Source: Cudoniella acicularis
Taxonomy: Eukaryota > Ascomycota > Leotiomycetes > Helotiales > Helotiaceae
NCBI GenBank assembly: GCA_013054445.1
Contig: JAAMPI010000004.1
Location: forward strand, 1 to 64,000
Reading direction: 5' to 3'
DNA: 64,000 nucleotides
A program made the position numbers and the translations under genes. Shown piece by piece: positions 1-10,350 of the stretch. Under the pieces are notes generated by a model that saw only the letters and a program-made list of their open reading frames with translations, was not told the DNA's origin and ran no database searches. Position 1 is the first letter of the stretch; every line of letters begins with the position of its first letter.

Positions 1-1
1 C

Positions 2-225
2 CGTGGCGTCCAGTCGTTCCTTGGATTCTGCAACTTCTACCGACGCTTTATTAGAGACTACGGGGTTATAGCTAAACCGCTTGTACGACTCACTAAGACG
101 GGAGTTCCCTTCCTATTTAGGCAGGAAGCCTGGGACGCGTTCGAGGAACTCAAAGCACGTCTAACTTCTTCGTCGATAATACAGTCGTCCACTAAGCCAC
201 CTTTGCCCTGCCTTAGCCAGACCTG
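2..225 (+). mobile_element. Ty3/gypsy pol fragment (RT thumb/connection)
   Basis: Frame 2 is open from the window edge to a TGA at 223-225 and reads as the end of a Ty3/gypsy reverse transcriptase. It has the FLGF-NFYRRFI signature, IAKPLVRLTK and an AFEELKARLT segment that normally precedes the RNase H domain. After the stop the sequence cannot be followed as RNase H in any frame, so the copy is decayed or rearranged. The 5' part lies outside the window. This is an inactive retrotransposon remnant. Confidence 0.85.
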
Positions 226-1421
226 ATCTGTGACATATATGGTACCGGCACTCTATAGGGTCTTGTATTCCGTTTATATTCCTCCGTACAGGGGTTTCGA
301 AATAGAGTACTAGCGTAAAGGGAAAATACAGTGCTAAGAACCTCTAAAAATTTACCCTATTTCTACCTAAGATCAGTTTTAAGAAGAGCATGCGATCTTG
401 AAGGCACCAGTCAAACCCCTCTGAAACATGTCGAGAGTTTAGGTTGGAGGTAGCCTACATTTTTCCTAGGTTGAAAGCATCGAGTGGCCTCTCAACGTTA
501 AAGGCTTGAAGCTGTTAAAATCTTAGTTGCCTTTAAAGTCTACCCTCAACAAAAGCTCCTCAAAGAGAATATTTTCAAATCCTTAGACGGCGAGACTTCC
601 ATATTAGGTGCTGACTCGTAAAAGTTCTCGAGCCGAGCCATGCCACTATATCTTCAAGCTTCGATAGCTGAACGGGGGTTTCGGTATCAAATGAAGAGAA
701 AATAGACGCCTCTGCGCCTTGAATTTCAGGAGTGTCAAGACCTCATTTTTTGAATGTCGAGAAGACCTGGCAGTCCCGAATCATGTCACTTACACGATGC
801 TGTAATACAATCGCTCCTTGGTTGGATGGAATGGATCTCTTCCGCAACAACTGCCTGCATCCCTGCCAACTTAGTTGCAAAAAGGCGAGGCACTTCCTGC
901 GGGAAGTACTCTTCATAGATTGCAAACTTTTCTGGTCAGAATTTCCGAGGCTAGGAAAAAGCAAGAACTTGGCTTTTCAACACTGTAATAGCAAAAGAGC
1001 AAGAGCAAGCGCATATGACTGCTACTTCCGGGTCGAATGGCAATATTTCCGGGGATTACGTTTCCGATATAGACAGGTAAATTTCATTCCGTGGTCTTTC
1101 TCTTCAACTCGTGTGGTGTTTGATTTCTTCTTGGTTGTTTCAATTCGCGCGCGCATTGTTTTGGTTACAGTCTTTCCGGCGTCTTGTTTCCAATTGAGAG
1201 AGCTAAGCGGGGCCATATAGGTGGTGGCGAAGTACAGTAGCGCTACACAGCCACCCAAAAGTCAATTGGATTTCAGTCGTGCCCGACCTTCGAATATTTC
1301 ACACTGGATTGAAACTTTCTTTCTGTTCTCCTGATTTCAGCCACTTGCCTTACGAAATCAAACATCATTGCAGCGGAGTCATGCTATTCACGATATTATT
1401 TTAAGATCTCTTGTCGGAGCG
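226..1421. other. Gene-free stretch, decayed retroelement and HET-gene upstream region
   Basis: No coding region I can support. It probably includes more decayed retrotransposon sequence at its left end. A 162-codon open frame at 732-1220 starts with GTG, resembles nothing I know, and is not called. Confidence 0.4.
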
Positions 1422-3985
1422 ATGGTTAAACGACGGTTGTCAATCTCCTCTGAAGACACGGATGACGAGAGCCACGAGACCATAGTACTGCTGCGCACCC
1501 AGGGTGTAAGCAATGAGCGCATCAAGAAATTCAAAGCGAGGACTAAACGAATCGCGGCTCGCTGTGCTGGCAGCGGCTCTCGACTTGGGGAGTTCTGCTC
1601 CAATTGTGGTAATGCAAACCTTGAGACTATCCGCAAAGCAGGGGGTTTTTGTATTTCCAACAGTTTCGCACGACTAAAGGAGTCCTCTAAGCACTGTCAA
1701 CTCTGTCGTTTGGTCTTAATGAGCCTCCGCAACAAACTGCCTGAAATTGATTCGAAGCTCGAGAATCAGGGACCGACTACATGCGCTGTCGCGGTGAAGT
1801 TTAATCGTGATGGCAGCACCGACACTGCACAGTCAGGATTCCGGATCGATAGGATCCCACAGGTATCTGTATGGGAAACTTTTAGGCTATCAATGAATAG
1901 TAAAGCAGATGGTATCATTCAGGTAGCCGCAGGCGTTTCTCAAGAAACCACGAGGCACGGACAGCGTCGACCACTTCTCTTCGTCAGCAGCCTTATTAGG
2001 ATCTACACCAAGGATGGCAAGTAGAAGACAAAGACTGCGGCAGAAATTTTGCTGACTTTAATTAGAGGAAATAAGCGAAAGGTTTTCCCTGCCGCTTGAT
2101 CCTCGACCTAAAGCGGACCAGAAGTTTGAGCTCATGAAGAGATGGCTGGAAGCTGAAATAAATTCGCCAAAGAGATCTCTCGCACAAGCCAGCCCCAACT
2201 TGGGAACTGACCAAGGAGATTTGTTTCCAAGTCGGCTTATATATGTGCCTCCTAATTTCGCAGTTGGTCCGTGTCGACTGCGATTGGTTAACATCGAAGA
2301 CGTAGCGGAACTTGGGAGTACAACACAATGTCCGCGTTATGTCACTTTGAGCCATCGCTGGGGACCAACACATCACTTCACTACAACGAGGACAAACTTA
2401 CAATCCAGGCAAGTAGGTTTTGATTTCCAAGACCTTCCAAGGACGTATAGAGATGCTGTTGTCGTGGCAGCAAGACTTGGGTTCAGTTATCTCTGGATTG
2501 ATGCCATTTGTATCGTGCAAGACAACTCCGAAGAGTGGCTTTCCGAATCTGAGAAAATGGGAAACATATACCGACACGCGGTATGCACCATTGCTAGTCA
2601 TTGCTCTAAAGACGACGATGGTGGCTTTTTGGAGGCTGCTCTTCAAAAAAGGGGCTCCATCAAATTCAGGTAAATCCTTAGATTGTAACCCCCCCCCCCG
2701 AAATATGTAATTAACCATGGCAACGCGGGTTAGTTCTTGTGATTTGAAGGGAACCTTTCTTCGGTCTACTGCAGACCTCGAACTCGATATTTCCAGAAGC
2801 CCTCTCTCCAAACGCGGCTGGATCCTACAGGAAAGGTTTCTCTCCACCAGAATTCTCCATTTCGCAACCGGCATGATTTATCTCGAAACAGTGCAAGGGA
2901 TAAAATCAGAGGATGGTGTGACACCAATGGCTCCAGTGATGAATATTGATGCATCAAACCTCCTTACCGCGGAGTTCTTTCTCTACAGGAAGCCAGTAAC
3001 ATTGCAGAACTTCTCAAAGTATCTCTTACCAATAGCACCTGCGGAAATAGATGACCAAACCTCCAAATCCGAAGTGATGATCAAGGATCGTACAGCGCCG
3101 CACTCGCCTCTGGAGTGGTTCTCTCTCCTGGAGATGTACACCACCTGCTCCCTAACAAAAGAGGGAGATAAACTCACCGCTATCTCCGGGATTGCGAAGA
3201 TCTATCGTCACAACACCAGTTCACCCTATCTTGCCGGCATTTGGGCCGACCGCCTCGCCATTGGCTTAATGTGGATGAACGTTGGCTCGCCTCTGAAAAG
3301 GCCCAGTTTCCCACGAGCGTCATCATGGTCTTGGGCTGCGTATGATGGCCCGATTCAATTCCCTTTAGCGTATCAAACATCCTACTATCTCCTAGCTACT
3401 ACTTGCAAGTTAATCCACCCCGCGACATCCACAACATGGCTCCAGGGACCTGGAGCCCTCACCATACAAGTACCACTGCTCTCCCTTTCCACGCAAATCC
3501 TCTCGGGCGATCTCTTCGTCTCTTTATACAGGGAGGAATTGCTGCGGCCGCAAAATTTCCGGGCCTGGGACAAAGATGACCATGGCCTCTGGCGATACGA
3601 CCAGGATCCGCCTCTCCATCTCTTCAACGTACATAACGCGCATCGGTTTCTCTGGACGACACAGGTGCCACATGTAAATGATGAGAGAAGTTGGATTGTG
3701 TTTGATTCCGAGAATGGACTGCTGAAAAAAGAAGATTATACATTGCCGCTCTCATGCGCTTCGTTTGCCACTTTTATTTCCTACGACAATGATAGAAAAC
3801 ATGTGTTGTCGCATATGGTCGTATTTCTTCTCCCGGTTGAATTTGAATCTGAATCGATCAATACATATAGGAGGATCGGGGCTGGGATTATTCGAGAGAC
3901 CCTCTTGACGAACTTGCAGTTTTCTTGCAGTCAGGATTTGAAACAATCTCACGGGTTTACGAACCAGGAAATTATTCTTGTCTAG
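1422..3985 (+). CDS. HET-domain (heterokaryon incompatibility) protein
   Basis: Three exons are inferred: 1422-2016, 2066-2669 and 2734-3985, giving about 816 aa. The N-terminal exon has a CSNCG...CQLC cysteine pattern often seen ahead of HET domains. The HET domain (PF06985) follows: YVTLSHRWG, then LWIDAICIVQD, then the NIYRHAVCTIAS region. After intron 2 comes the family-typical RGWILQERFLSTRILHF segment. HET proteins trigger cell death on non-self recognition after hyphal fusion; they are usually polymorphic and often lie near repeats, as here. Intron 1 appears to start with GC (G|GCAAGT, 2017-2065), which joins IYTKD to EEISERF in frame. A GT alternative (intron 1921-2067) would drop a segment that reads like typical HET sequence. 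The start is the first ATG in the open frame. No NACHT or other partner domain is visible. The allelic specificity is unknown. Confidence 0.88.
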
Positions 3986-4267
3986 GATTTTTACTGCTAA
4001 TATTTTGCTTTATACCCAGAACACATATTTAAATTCATAATACAGCACTTGGATCGTGATTATTCGTACAGGGGTTAAATAATCAATACCTAGTCTTAGC
4101 CGTGATACCCTCTTCACACGAATCGCATCCGGAAGCTGGACGTTAGCGCTGCTAATGTTTGTCGGGGAAATATCAAGCAGCCGAATTTATCATAGCCCTT
4201 CGATATTAAAATTTTGTTTCGAGTATTATAGATTAACTATAAATAAGTATTCTTCTACACTTGAATA

Positions 4268-4638
4268 TAAAGTAGGTCCGAGCCCTCCTATTCGGGCTAC
4301 TTTTCATACCCAAAATAGCGATTTTAGAGTATTTATAACTTTACGAAAGCTTAATATAATTATTTGAAATTTAAAATGTAAGATACTTATATATAGATCA
4401 CTTAATATAGATCACTTAATATAGATTTCNTTTTTTAAATAACGCTAATATCCCCAAATTAACCTTTAAACTTTTTAAAAACTTTTATATATAAATTAAA
4501 TTCTTTAATAAAATATTTATCAAAATATTTAAAATTAAAAGCTATATTGAGCTTTCGTAAAGTTATTAATACCTTAAAATCGCTATTTTTGATATAAAGG
4601 TGGCCCAAATGGGGGGGGGCCGGGGCACGGACTTATAT
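4268..4638. repeat. Fold-back / MITE-like element with ~90-bp imperfect inverted arms
   Basis: The left arm (about 4268-4359) is the imperfect reverse complement of the right arm (about 4543-4638). Shared landmarks are AAAATAGCGATTTTA and ACTTTACGAAAGC followed by an AATATA block. The core is very AT-rich and contains a short direct repeat (ATATAGATCACTTA) and one ambiguous base N at 4430. No transposase frame is present. It could be a non-autonomous DNA transposon; no clear target duplication was identified. Confidence 0.6.
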
Positions 4639-4787
4639 CTAGGTAGTCCCCTCTTAGGATTATGTAACAACAGGTGCACCAACCTTTAGGCCTATTCGTG
4701 ATTAATAAGATTGTATTAAAGCAGAGGTCTCTTTAGTGTCTTTCGCTATTTGGCGTGCCAGTATCCGCCTGTGTTTCCCCCCATAGA

Positions 4788-5053
4788 TGTCACAGACCTA
4801 GTGCAACGCACAGTCCTGTGACTAGTGAGACTCAGACAGTGTGGCGCTATATGCGACAGGAGGCTGCGACACGTCCCCCTAACCCCTTATCACGTGACCT
4901 CGCTTGCCAGTACTCACCTCCTGTATATAAGGCCCCTTCAGGGCCACCTCTCCTTCTTCTCTCCTCAGCTTAGTTTCTTCGTTAATACAGCATCTTCTTG
5001 CAAATACGTCCCACGTGACGTCAGGGCCCTAGTGCCTTTGCAGAGCTGTAACA
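4788..5053 (+). mobile_element. Solo LTR 1 (family A)
   Basis: A 266-bp unit begins TGTCACAGACCT and ends GCTGTAACA (TG...CA ends). It is flanked on both sides by ATAGA (4783-4787 and 5054-5058), a perfect 5-bp target-site duplication. A TATATAAGG promoter-like box lies near 4924-4931. No pol frame lies next to it, so it is a solo LTR left after recombination between the LTRs of a full element. Its inverted homologue is at 6276-6540. Confidence 0.9.
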
Positions 5054-5058
5054 ATAGA

Positions 5059-6270
5059 GAGCCGGGCCGGATCCGCATTCCCGTAAATTCCGATTCTTCC
5101 ATCACTAAGCCTGTACATTCTGCTCGTACGGAATACTTCTCATCGAATCACAAAAAAGAGCAAATCCCGTGTACTGTAGCACCGAACGAATTGATTGGAG
5201 TCAGCGTAAGCCTGAATTATTGTACGGTAAAAAAGAATGAGTGGTCATTTTCTTCATGATGCTACTTGGATCAGAAACGGCTAAAGGGATTACGATTCGG
5301 ACCCTTACCCAGTCCCCGCCCTCTTCGCTATTGGCTACCCGCCCTCTCCAGGTCAGAAAAAAGTGGCCGAAATTGGCACGTGCGCAACACCAAAAGTCGT
5401 AAACACAGTAAACAAACCTCTTCCACCAACTCTACAGCCCGCAATAGCCCCTAAAAAGCCCCGCAAATCTCGTGCACGACATTTTACACCTCCGACTGAC
5501 CTTGTGCATACGAGCGGTTAAGTTAAAACGCCTTCACGATGTGGAGTTTACTAGGCAAAGATCTTTAGCTAGGCCTCTAGTTAACCCTTCTCCCAAGAGT
5601 TTATTCGATAATGCATAGGCGATGCAGAGCGTGATTAAACACGAATCCTCTCCTTCAAACATGTACGAACTCTTCATAATATACCTGATCTTGGACCTAA
5701 TCCAAGAGGCAGAAAACCGGCAATCACACGTTCAGATACAGCTACAATCGCTGCTTATTCAGAAGACTCAAAACTCTCAATCGAAGAGAAAGGCGCACCA
5801 TAGCAGGACCTTGCAGAAGAGGCTAGGGTTGAATTACTAGACACATAGCACTTTAAGCCCCTAGGATACCGTATAGTTAATGCAAAAACAATCTAGCGTA
5901 CAGCTAAATATGATAAGGATATAATAAATGCAAAGTGTGAGGAAGAGAAGGATTTGTCACCTATACAAGCCGCGGTACGTCTAAGTTAGATTGATAAGGA
6001 GCTTCTAAAAAGACCTTATTCTAAAGACTAGGAGAATATAGCTGTCTACGACGAATTCCACCTAGGGCTTGGCCCTTAAGTTACGAAGAGGATTAAACGC
6101 AAGAGGGGAAAGCAATATCGATATGCACTAGAGAACGTAATTACATCGTAAGAAGACAACAACAAAGGATACGAAAGCAAAGGCACGAGAGGAGAATTAT
6201 CTTCCATTATTAAATGTCTTCGTGGTTATTAGGTATAATTATCGGAAGTGCATTCCGTATAAAGTGCCTA
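5059..6270. other. Gene-free sequence between solo LTRs
   Basis: About 1.2 kb with scattered stops in all frames. The longest open piece (5622-5840, 72 codons) is charged and unrecognised; it could be the relic of a transposon protein, but I cannot name a family. It sits between two independently inserted solo LTRs, so it is older host or repeat sequence rather than the interior of one element. Confidence 0.4.
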
Positions 6271-6275
6271 GTAAT

Positions 6276-6540
6276 TGTTACAGCTCTGCAAAGGCACGAA
6301 GGCCCTGACGTCACGTGGGACGTATTTGCAAGAAGGTGCTGATATTACGAAGAAACTAAGCTAAGGAGAGAAGAAGGAGAGGTGGCCCCGAAGGGGCCTT
6401 ATATACAGGAGGTGAGTGCTAGCAAGCGAGGGCACGTGATAAGGGGTCAGGGGCTGCGTCGCAGCCTCCTGTCGCATATAGCGCCACACTGTCTGAGTCT
6501 CCTTAGTCGCAGGACTGTGCGTTAAACCAGGTCTGTGACA
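6276..6540 (-). mobile_element. Solo LTR 2 (family A, inverted)
   Basis: This 265-bp unit is the reverse complement of solo LTR 1 with scattered differences. Read on the minus strand it starts TGTCACAGACCT and ends CTGTAACA. It is bounded by GTAAT at 6271-6275 and GTAAT at 6541-6545. Because it has its own 5-bp duplication, it inserted independently of LTR 1 and the pair are not the terminal repeats of one element. Confidence 0.9.
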
Positions 6541-6650
6541 GTAATTCTATACGCAAAATAACAGATCTTTTACTACGGATTGCCTATATTCGTTAGTCGC
6601 TTAATCGATACGAGATACGAGTACGAGAAGTAATCCTACTACTGGGCGAG

Positions 6651-6923
6651 TGTAACGTTCTGTTATCACGTGAGATCTCGATGTCACGTGAACGGGGTTT
6701 ACTTAGCCTTGGAAGTGTCAAGTAGGTTCTGGTAGAGCGTTATCCTAATCAAGTGATGATATTGGAATATGAGTTGAGCACGAAGCTTCTAACCTAGGAA
6801 ACTATATGGCTATATAGGTTTGTGGGTGGTGAGGGCCCTGATACCGACAGGCCGACGAGCTTGCCTCGTCCCTTCGATCCCTCGGCCCCCACGTGACCGA
6901 TCACATGATCGTGGGTCGTGACA
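6651..6923 (-). mobile_element. Solo LTR 3 (family B)
   Basis: On the minus strand this 273-bp unit starts TGTCACGACCC and ends AACGTTACA. It has GCGAG on both sides (6646-6650 and 6924-6928). A TATATAGCC box lies near 6810-6818 on the minus strand. Apart from the TGTCAC start it differs from LTRs 1 and 2, so it represents a second LTR family of similar length. Confidence 0.85.
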
Positions 6924-6928
6924 GCGAG

Positions 6929-7466
6929 ACACCTACAGACGAAGGAAATTAGGCTGGCTCTAGATGCTAATAAAAATCCAGAATTTATAATTATCTGAAG
7001 GGCCCGCCCCCTCCCGCCTACAGCCTTTTCGAGAGCCAGAGAGCAGGAGAGGCAGGAGTATAGGGCAAGGATATACTTATGAAGGCTGTAATGTCTAACG
7101 AGTGACAAGAGAGAGATTTAATTTAGAATTCTCGTTTTGCGATGAATAACTATAAAATGCTCTTGTTTTGCGACTAAAAATATGAAAGACTTAACGTTCA
7201 AAAAGGACTCCTAATCGACCGGACAATTTATAAAGTAAGCAGGAAATCCTCCCGTCCTACTTCGTAATTGGCCTTGCGCTACGAAGATGCCGTCCAAACT
7301 CAACATCACGTTGTTTTCCCGCCGTCTCGCTTGCCTAGCACAGGGTATCAATTGGCCAGCCACATCTCTCTGAATGCGCCTTTACGGAGGGGTCGTGAGA
7401 ACTTCAACTGAAAAGGGAAAATCGGGTTTGAAGTTTACTTTTATCATGCGATGAGAAAACTTCGAA
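6929..7466. other. Gene-free stretch upstream of the esterase gene
   Basis: No recognisable gene. A GC-rich patch around 7000-7060 is followed by AT-rich sequence. The last 200 bp presumably hold the promoter of the gene starting at 7467; no confident TATA box was picked. Confidence 0.4.
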
Positions 7467-8738
7467 ATGAAGACACTCCTGTTGTGTTTTGTGCACGGTT
7501 TCAAGGGTGGAGATGATACCTTTGGTTCCTTTCCTAACGACCTCCAAAGGCTCTTGACCAACGCCCTGTCTAACGTCACAGTTCGCTCCTTGGTATATCC
7601 CAAGTTTGAGACGAGAGGCGATTTAGCACAATGTGTTAGTAGGTTCAGAGATTGGTAAGTTTCTTTCATGACGCAGTCTGATCAATTTCATCTACTAAAT
7701 ACTTAACAATTTGATTTAGGCTTGAAGAGAAGGTCATTGACCTCGAAGTACAAAATGCTACACCATCACCCACAATAGACCCCTCCGTCCGAACAATCCT
7801 CATAGGCCACTCGATGGGCGGCATCGTAGCCGCAGACACGCTCTTGTCCTTGACCTCCGACCAACCCATCGAATCCTCCGGCATACTCGGCTCCTCCGAA
7901 ACCCATCTGAATACCCTCATGTTTCCCTACGTACAAGGCGTCCTCGCCTTCGATACACCATACCTCGGCATATCCCCCGGAGTTGTAGCCCACGGCGCAG
8001 AGGAACATTACAATGCGGCATCCTCGGCCATCACACAACTCAGCGGATTGGCCGGCGGATTCTGGGGAGCAAAAGCAGCTGCATCTGCTGAGACCAAAGA
8101 AGAGAAACCTCGTGCGGCTTTACCGGCGCCTCCAACTTCGACGAATACAACAACATCAGCATGGGGGAAATGGAGCAACATAGCGATTGCGGCAGGATCA
8201 GTAGCAGCCGTGGCAGGCGCAGGCGCAGCAGCATTCGTAAATCGAGACAAGATCACAGAAGGATTCGGCTGGGCTAGTTCGCATCTGGAATTCGTGGGTT
8301 GCCTGATGAAGGGCGAGGATTTACGGAAACGTGTCAATACGTTGATTACCCTCAACAAGGAGCTGCATGTTGGTTGGGCCAACCTCTATACGAGGCTCGG
8401 TCAACAAGCTGTTGGTGAGAATGGAAGCATGGTTGGGAGTGTTATAGGCAACCAGCGGACATTTTGCAACCTGCCGAAGTCAGATGCGAAGGCTTATTGG
8501 TACGAGGCTATTAACGATGCTGCGAAGGATGAAACTGGTGCGCATACGAGTACGTGTTCATATTTTTCCTTTTCTACATGTCCGAACGAAGCTAAAAGGG
8601 GGTTTAGCAATGTTTTACCCGAAAGATAATCCAGGCTATCATGATTTGGCAGAATCAGCGAGGAATCTTATCGTGGACTGGACTACGAGCGAATGGTATG
8701 AATCAAATAACAGCGGTACAGTTATGGGTTTGGATTAG
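7467..8738 (+). CDS. Alpha/beta-hydrolase (DUF676-like serine esterase/lipase)
   Basis: Three exons are inferred: 7467-7654, 7720-8549 and 8608-8738, giving 382 aa. The fold is visible from the FVHGF oxyanion strand (His10-Gly11) and the nucleophile elbow GHSMGG with the likely catalytic Ser at residue 94, followed by LAFDTPYLGI. A glycine/alanine-rich hydrophobic stretch (about residues 230-255) could be a membrane-associating helix. Both introns use GT donors and keep frame: the first joins ...FRDW to LEEKVIDLE, the second joins GAHT to TMFYPKDNPGY. The family resembles fungal DUF676 or PGAP1-like lipid esterases, but the substrate cannot be read from sequence. No signal peptide is seen. 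The start is the first ATG, directly ahead of the conserved beta strand. Confidence 0.85.
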
Positions 8739-9306
8739 AATTTCGTTACGCTGGGTTAGCGTGGCGTTTTGGGTGCCATGATATCATGGTGGTATGAATT
8801 ATGGGTCATTACGAACAATGTAGACCACGAGAGTGACAATGAAATTATCGTGGCCAGTGGCTGCCATTTTTAACTCTTCGGTGAAGAAGCAGAAGCAATG
8901 AATATCTTGCTAGAGAAATACGAGTATCTGCGATCCTCCTAGCAATTTATACTCAACCCAGTCTCTACATTTAGAGGGCTAGTTGAATTCGCATTTTGAG
9001 TTTATGATTTCCAGGAAGCATATTTAGGAACTGATGGTTCGAATATATGGCCGTTGATAGTGCTTATAAAGCTGGGGCTGCATTCTAGCTGTCTATGGCT
9101 AGGCTGTTCCACTTAACATCTTCCTTTAGATAGGCGTCTGAGACTCATTTGTGTCTGGTTTTCGATTTCGATTGCTCCAGAGGACCTGGCAAGGAATCTG
9201 AAACAAACTGCAAAGACCGTTTGGTGTAATGACAGCGTCCTGGCTTGCTTCTCAAAGCAATGAAATATTCTTACACGCACCTCAAGATCATGATCATAAT
9301 ACCCCA
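8739..9306. other. Intergenic region between convergent genes
   Basis: The 3' ends of the esterase (plus) and the NDUFAF3 homologue (minus) face each other here. No additional gene or structured element is recognised. Confidence 0.5.
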
Positions 9307-10109
9307 TCACCTAACACCAACACCCTCCTTCCAACCTATAGGAATCAATGCAGCAGCAACACTACCAACCCCTCTCTCTGTAGCCAGCAGATTAAACTGC
9401 GCAGCCGCATTTCTAGTATCCTGTATATCGACCCTGATACCCAGACTATTAATATACTGCCTCGTCTTCGGACTAATAGGCCGCATCTCCTTGCCCAATC
9501 CCAGGATCAATAAATCTGTAGAAGTCCCCACATTAGCCTCTCAGCTCCTCTTCCAAAGTATTCCCTCCCACAACCAACATCGTACCGATTTAAGGGGGAA
9601 AAGAACCACCTACCAGGCTTAGGCCACACCAACCCCAACAACCCCCAAGCCTCCTCCCCAACCTCCCACTGCCCCTTCTCATTAACCAACTTCATCTCCC
9701 CCTCTCCCTTTCCTTTTCCCGCAGTCAACCAAGGACACCACTCAAACACCTCCCCATTAACAAGTAACACCCCCTTCCCCCCAACAACCTTCACCCCACT
9801 ATCCAAATGGAAGCCATCCCACGCACAAGCATCGATACTCGTGCTCGGCGCCGGTGTATTGCCCAACACGTTTAGGCTGCTGAAATCGGTTTGTGTGTCT
9901 TCTGTTGAAGGGGGCCCGCGATCGCGAGACCGTGGTTTGGGTGAGGAATATTGGGAGGTTGTGCTATGGGAGAAGTGGCGTGGTGTGGGGAGGGCGCGGG
10001 TGCGGTGCGTGGGGATGTGGTGATGGCGAGGAGGTTTTGGGCTGGAGAAGAGGAAGGTTTTGAGTTCGCGGATTGTGGGACGCGTTAGTGATGGCTGAAG
10101 GCGTGGCAT
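9307..10109 (-). CDS. NDUFAF3: NDUFAF3-like mitochondrial complex I assembly factor (DUF498)
   Basis: Two exons are inferred (10109-9614 and 9515-9307), giving 234 aa. The start is the first ATG; the open frame upstream has only a TTG. The N-terminus is rich in Arg, Pro, Ser and His without early acidic residues, as expected for a mitochondrial presequence. Family marks are TSIDACAWDGF, VNGEVFEWCPW, then across the intron WPKPDLLILGLGKEMRP, and DTRNAAAQFNLLATERG with AALIPIGW near the end. In other eukaryotes this protein works with NDUFAF4 in early assembly of NADH:ubiquinone oxidoreductase in the matrix. The exon junction restores the conserved DLLILG strand exactly, which supports the intron. 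Ordinary housekeeping gene. Confidence 0.92.
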
Positions 10110-10350
10110 TGTGTAGTTGGTGCCTTTGGAGGGGTTTCGTGGCGGGTGATGGTACAATTGACGTTGTAATGTGCTTTAAGAGCTGTTCCGAGCTTGGAGC
10201 TCAAAAATTCGCGAACGTCATGACAAGGGCCGTTCCATGCACGTGATGAGGTATTCCAAACCATTCCCAGCTTCTATTTCTATGGAAGAGCCATTCTAAA
10301 TCCCAGAATACTTCCTCAGTGTATCTCTATCTCTAAGTTTTAAGTCTACT

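Noticed and set aside
732..1220. 162-codon open frame upstream of the HET gene
   Set aside because: It starts with GTG, overlaps equally long frames on the other strand, and its composition and sequence match no family.
4788..6540. One transposon with long terminal inverted repeats
   Set aside because: Each arm has its own, different 5-bp target duplication, so these are two separate solo LTRs.
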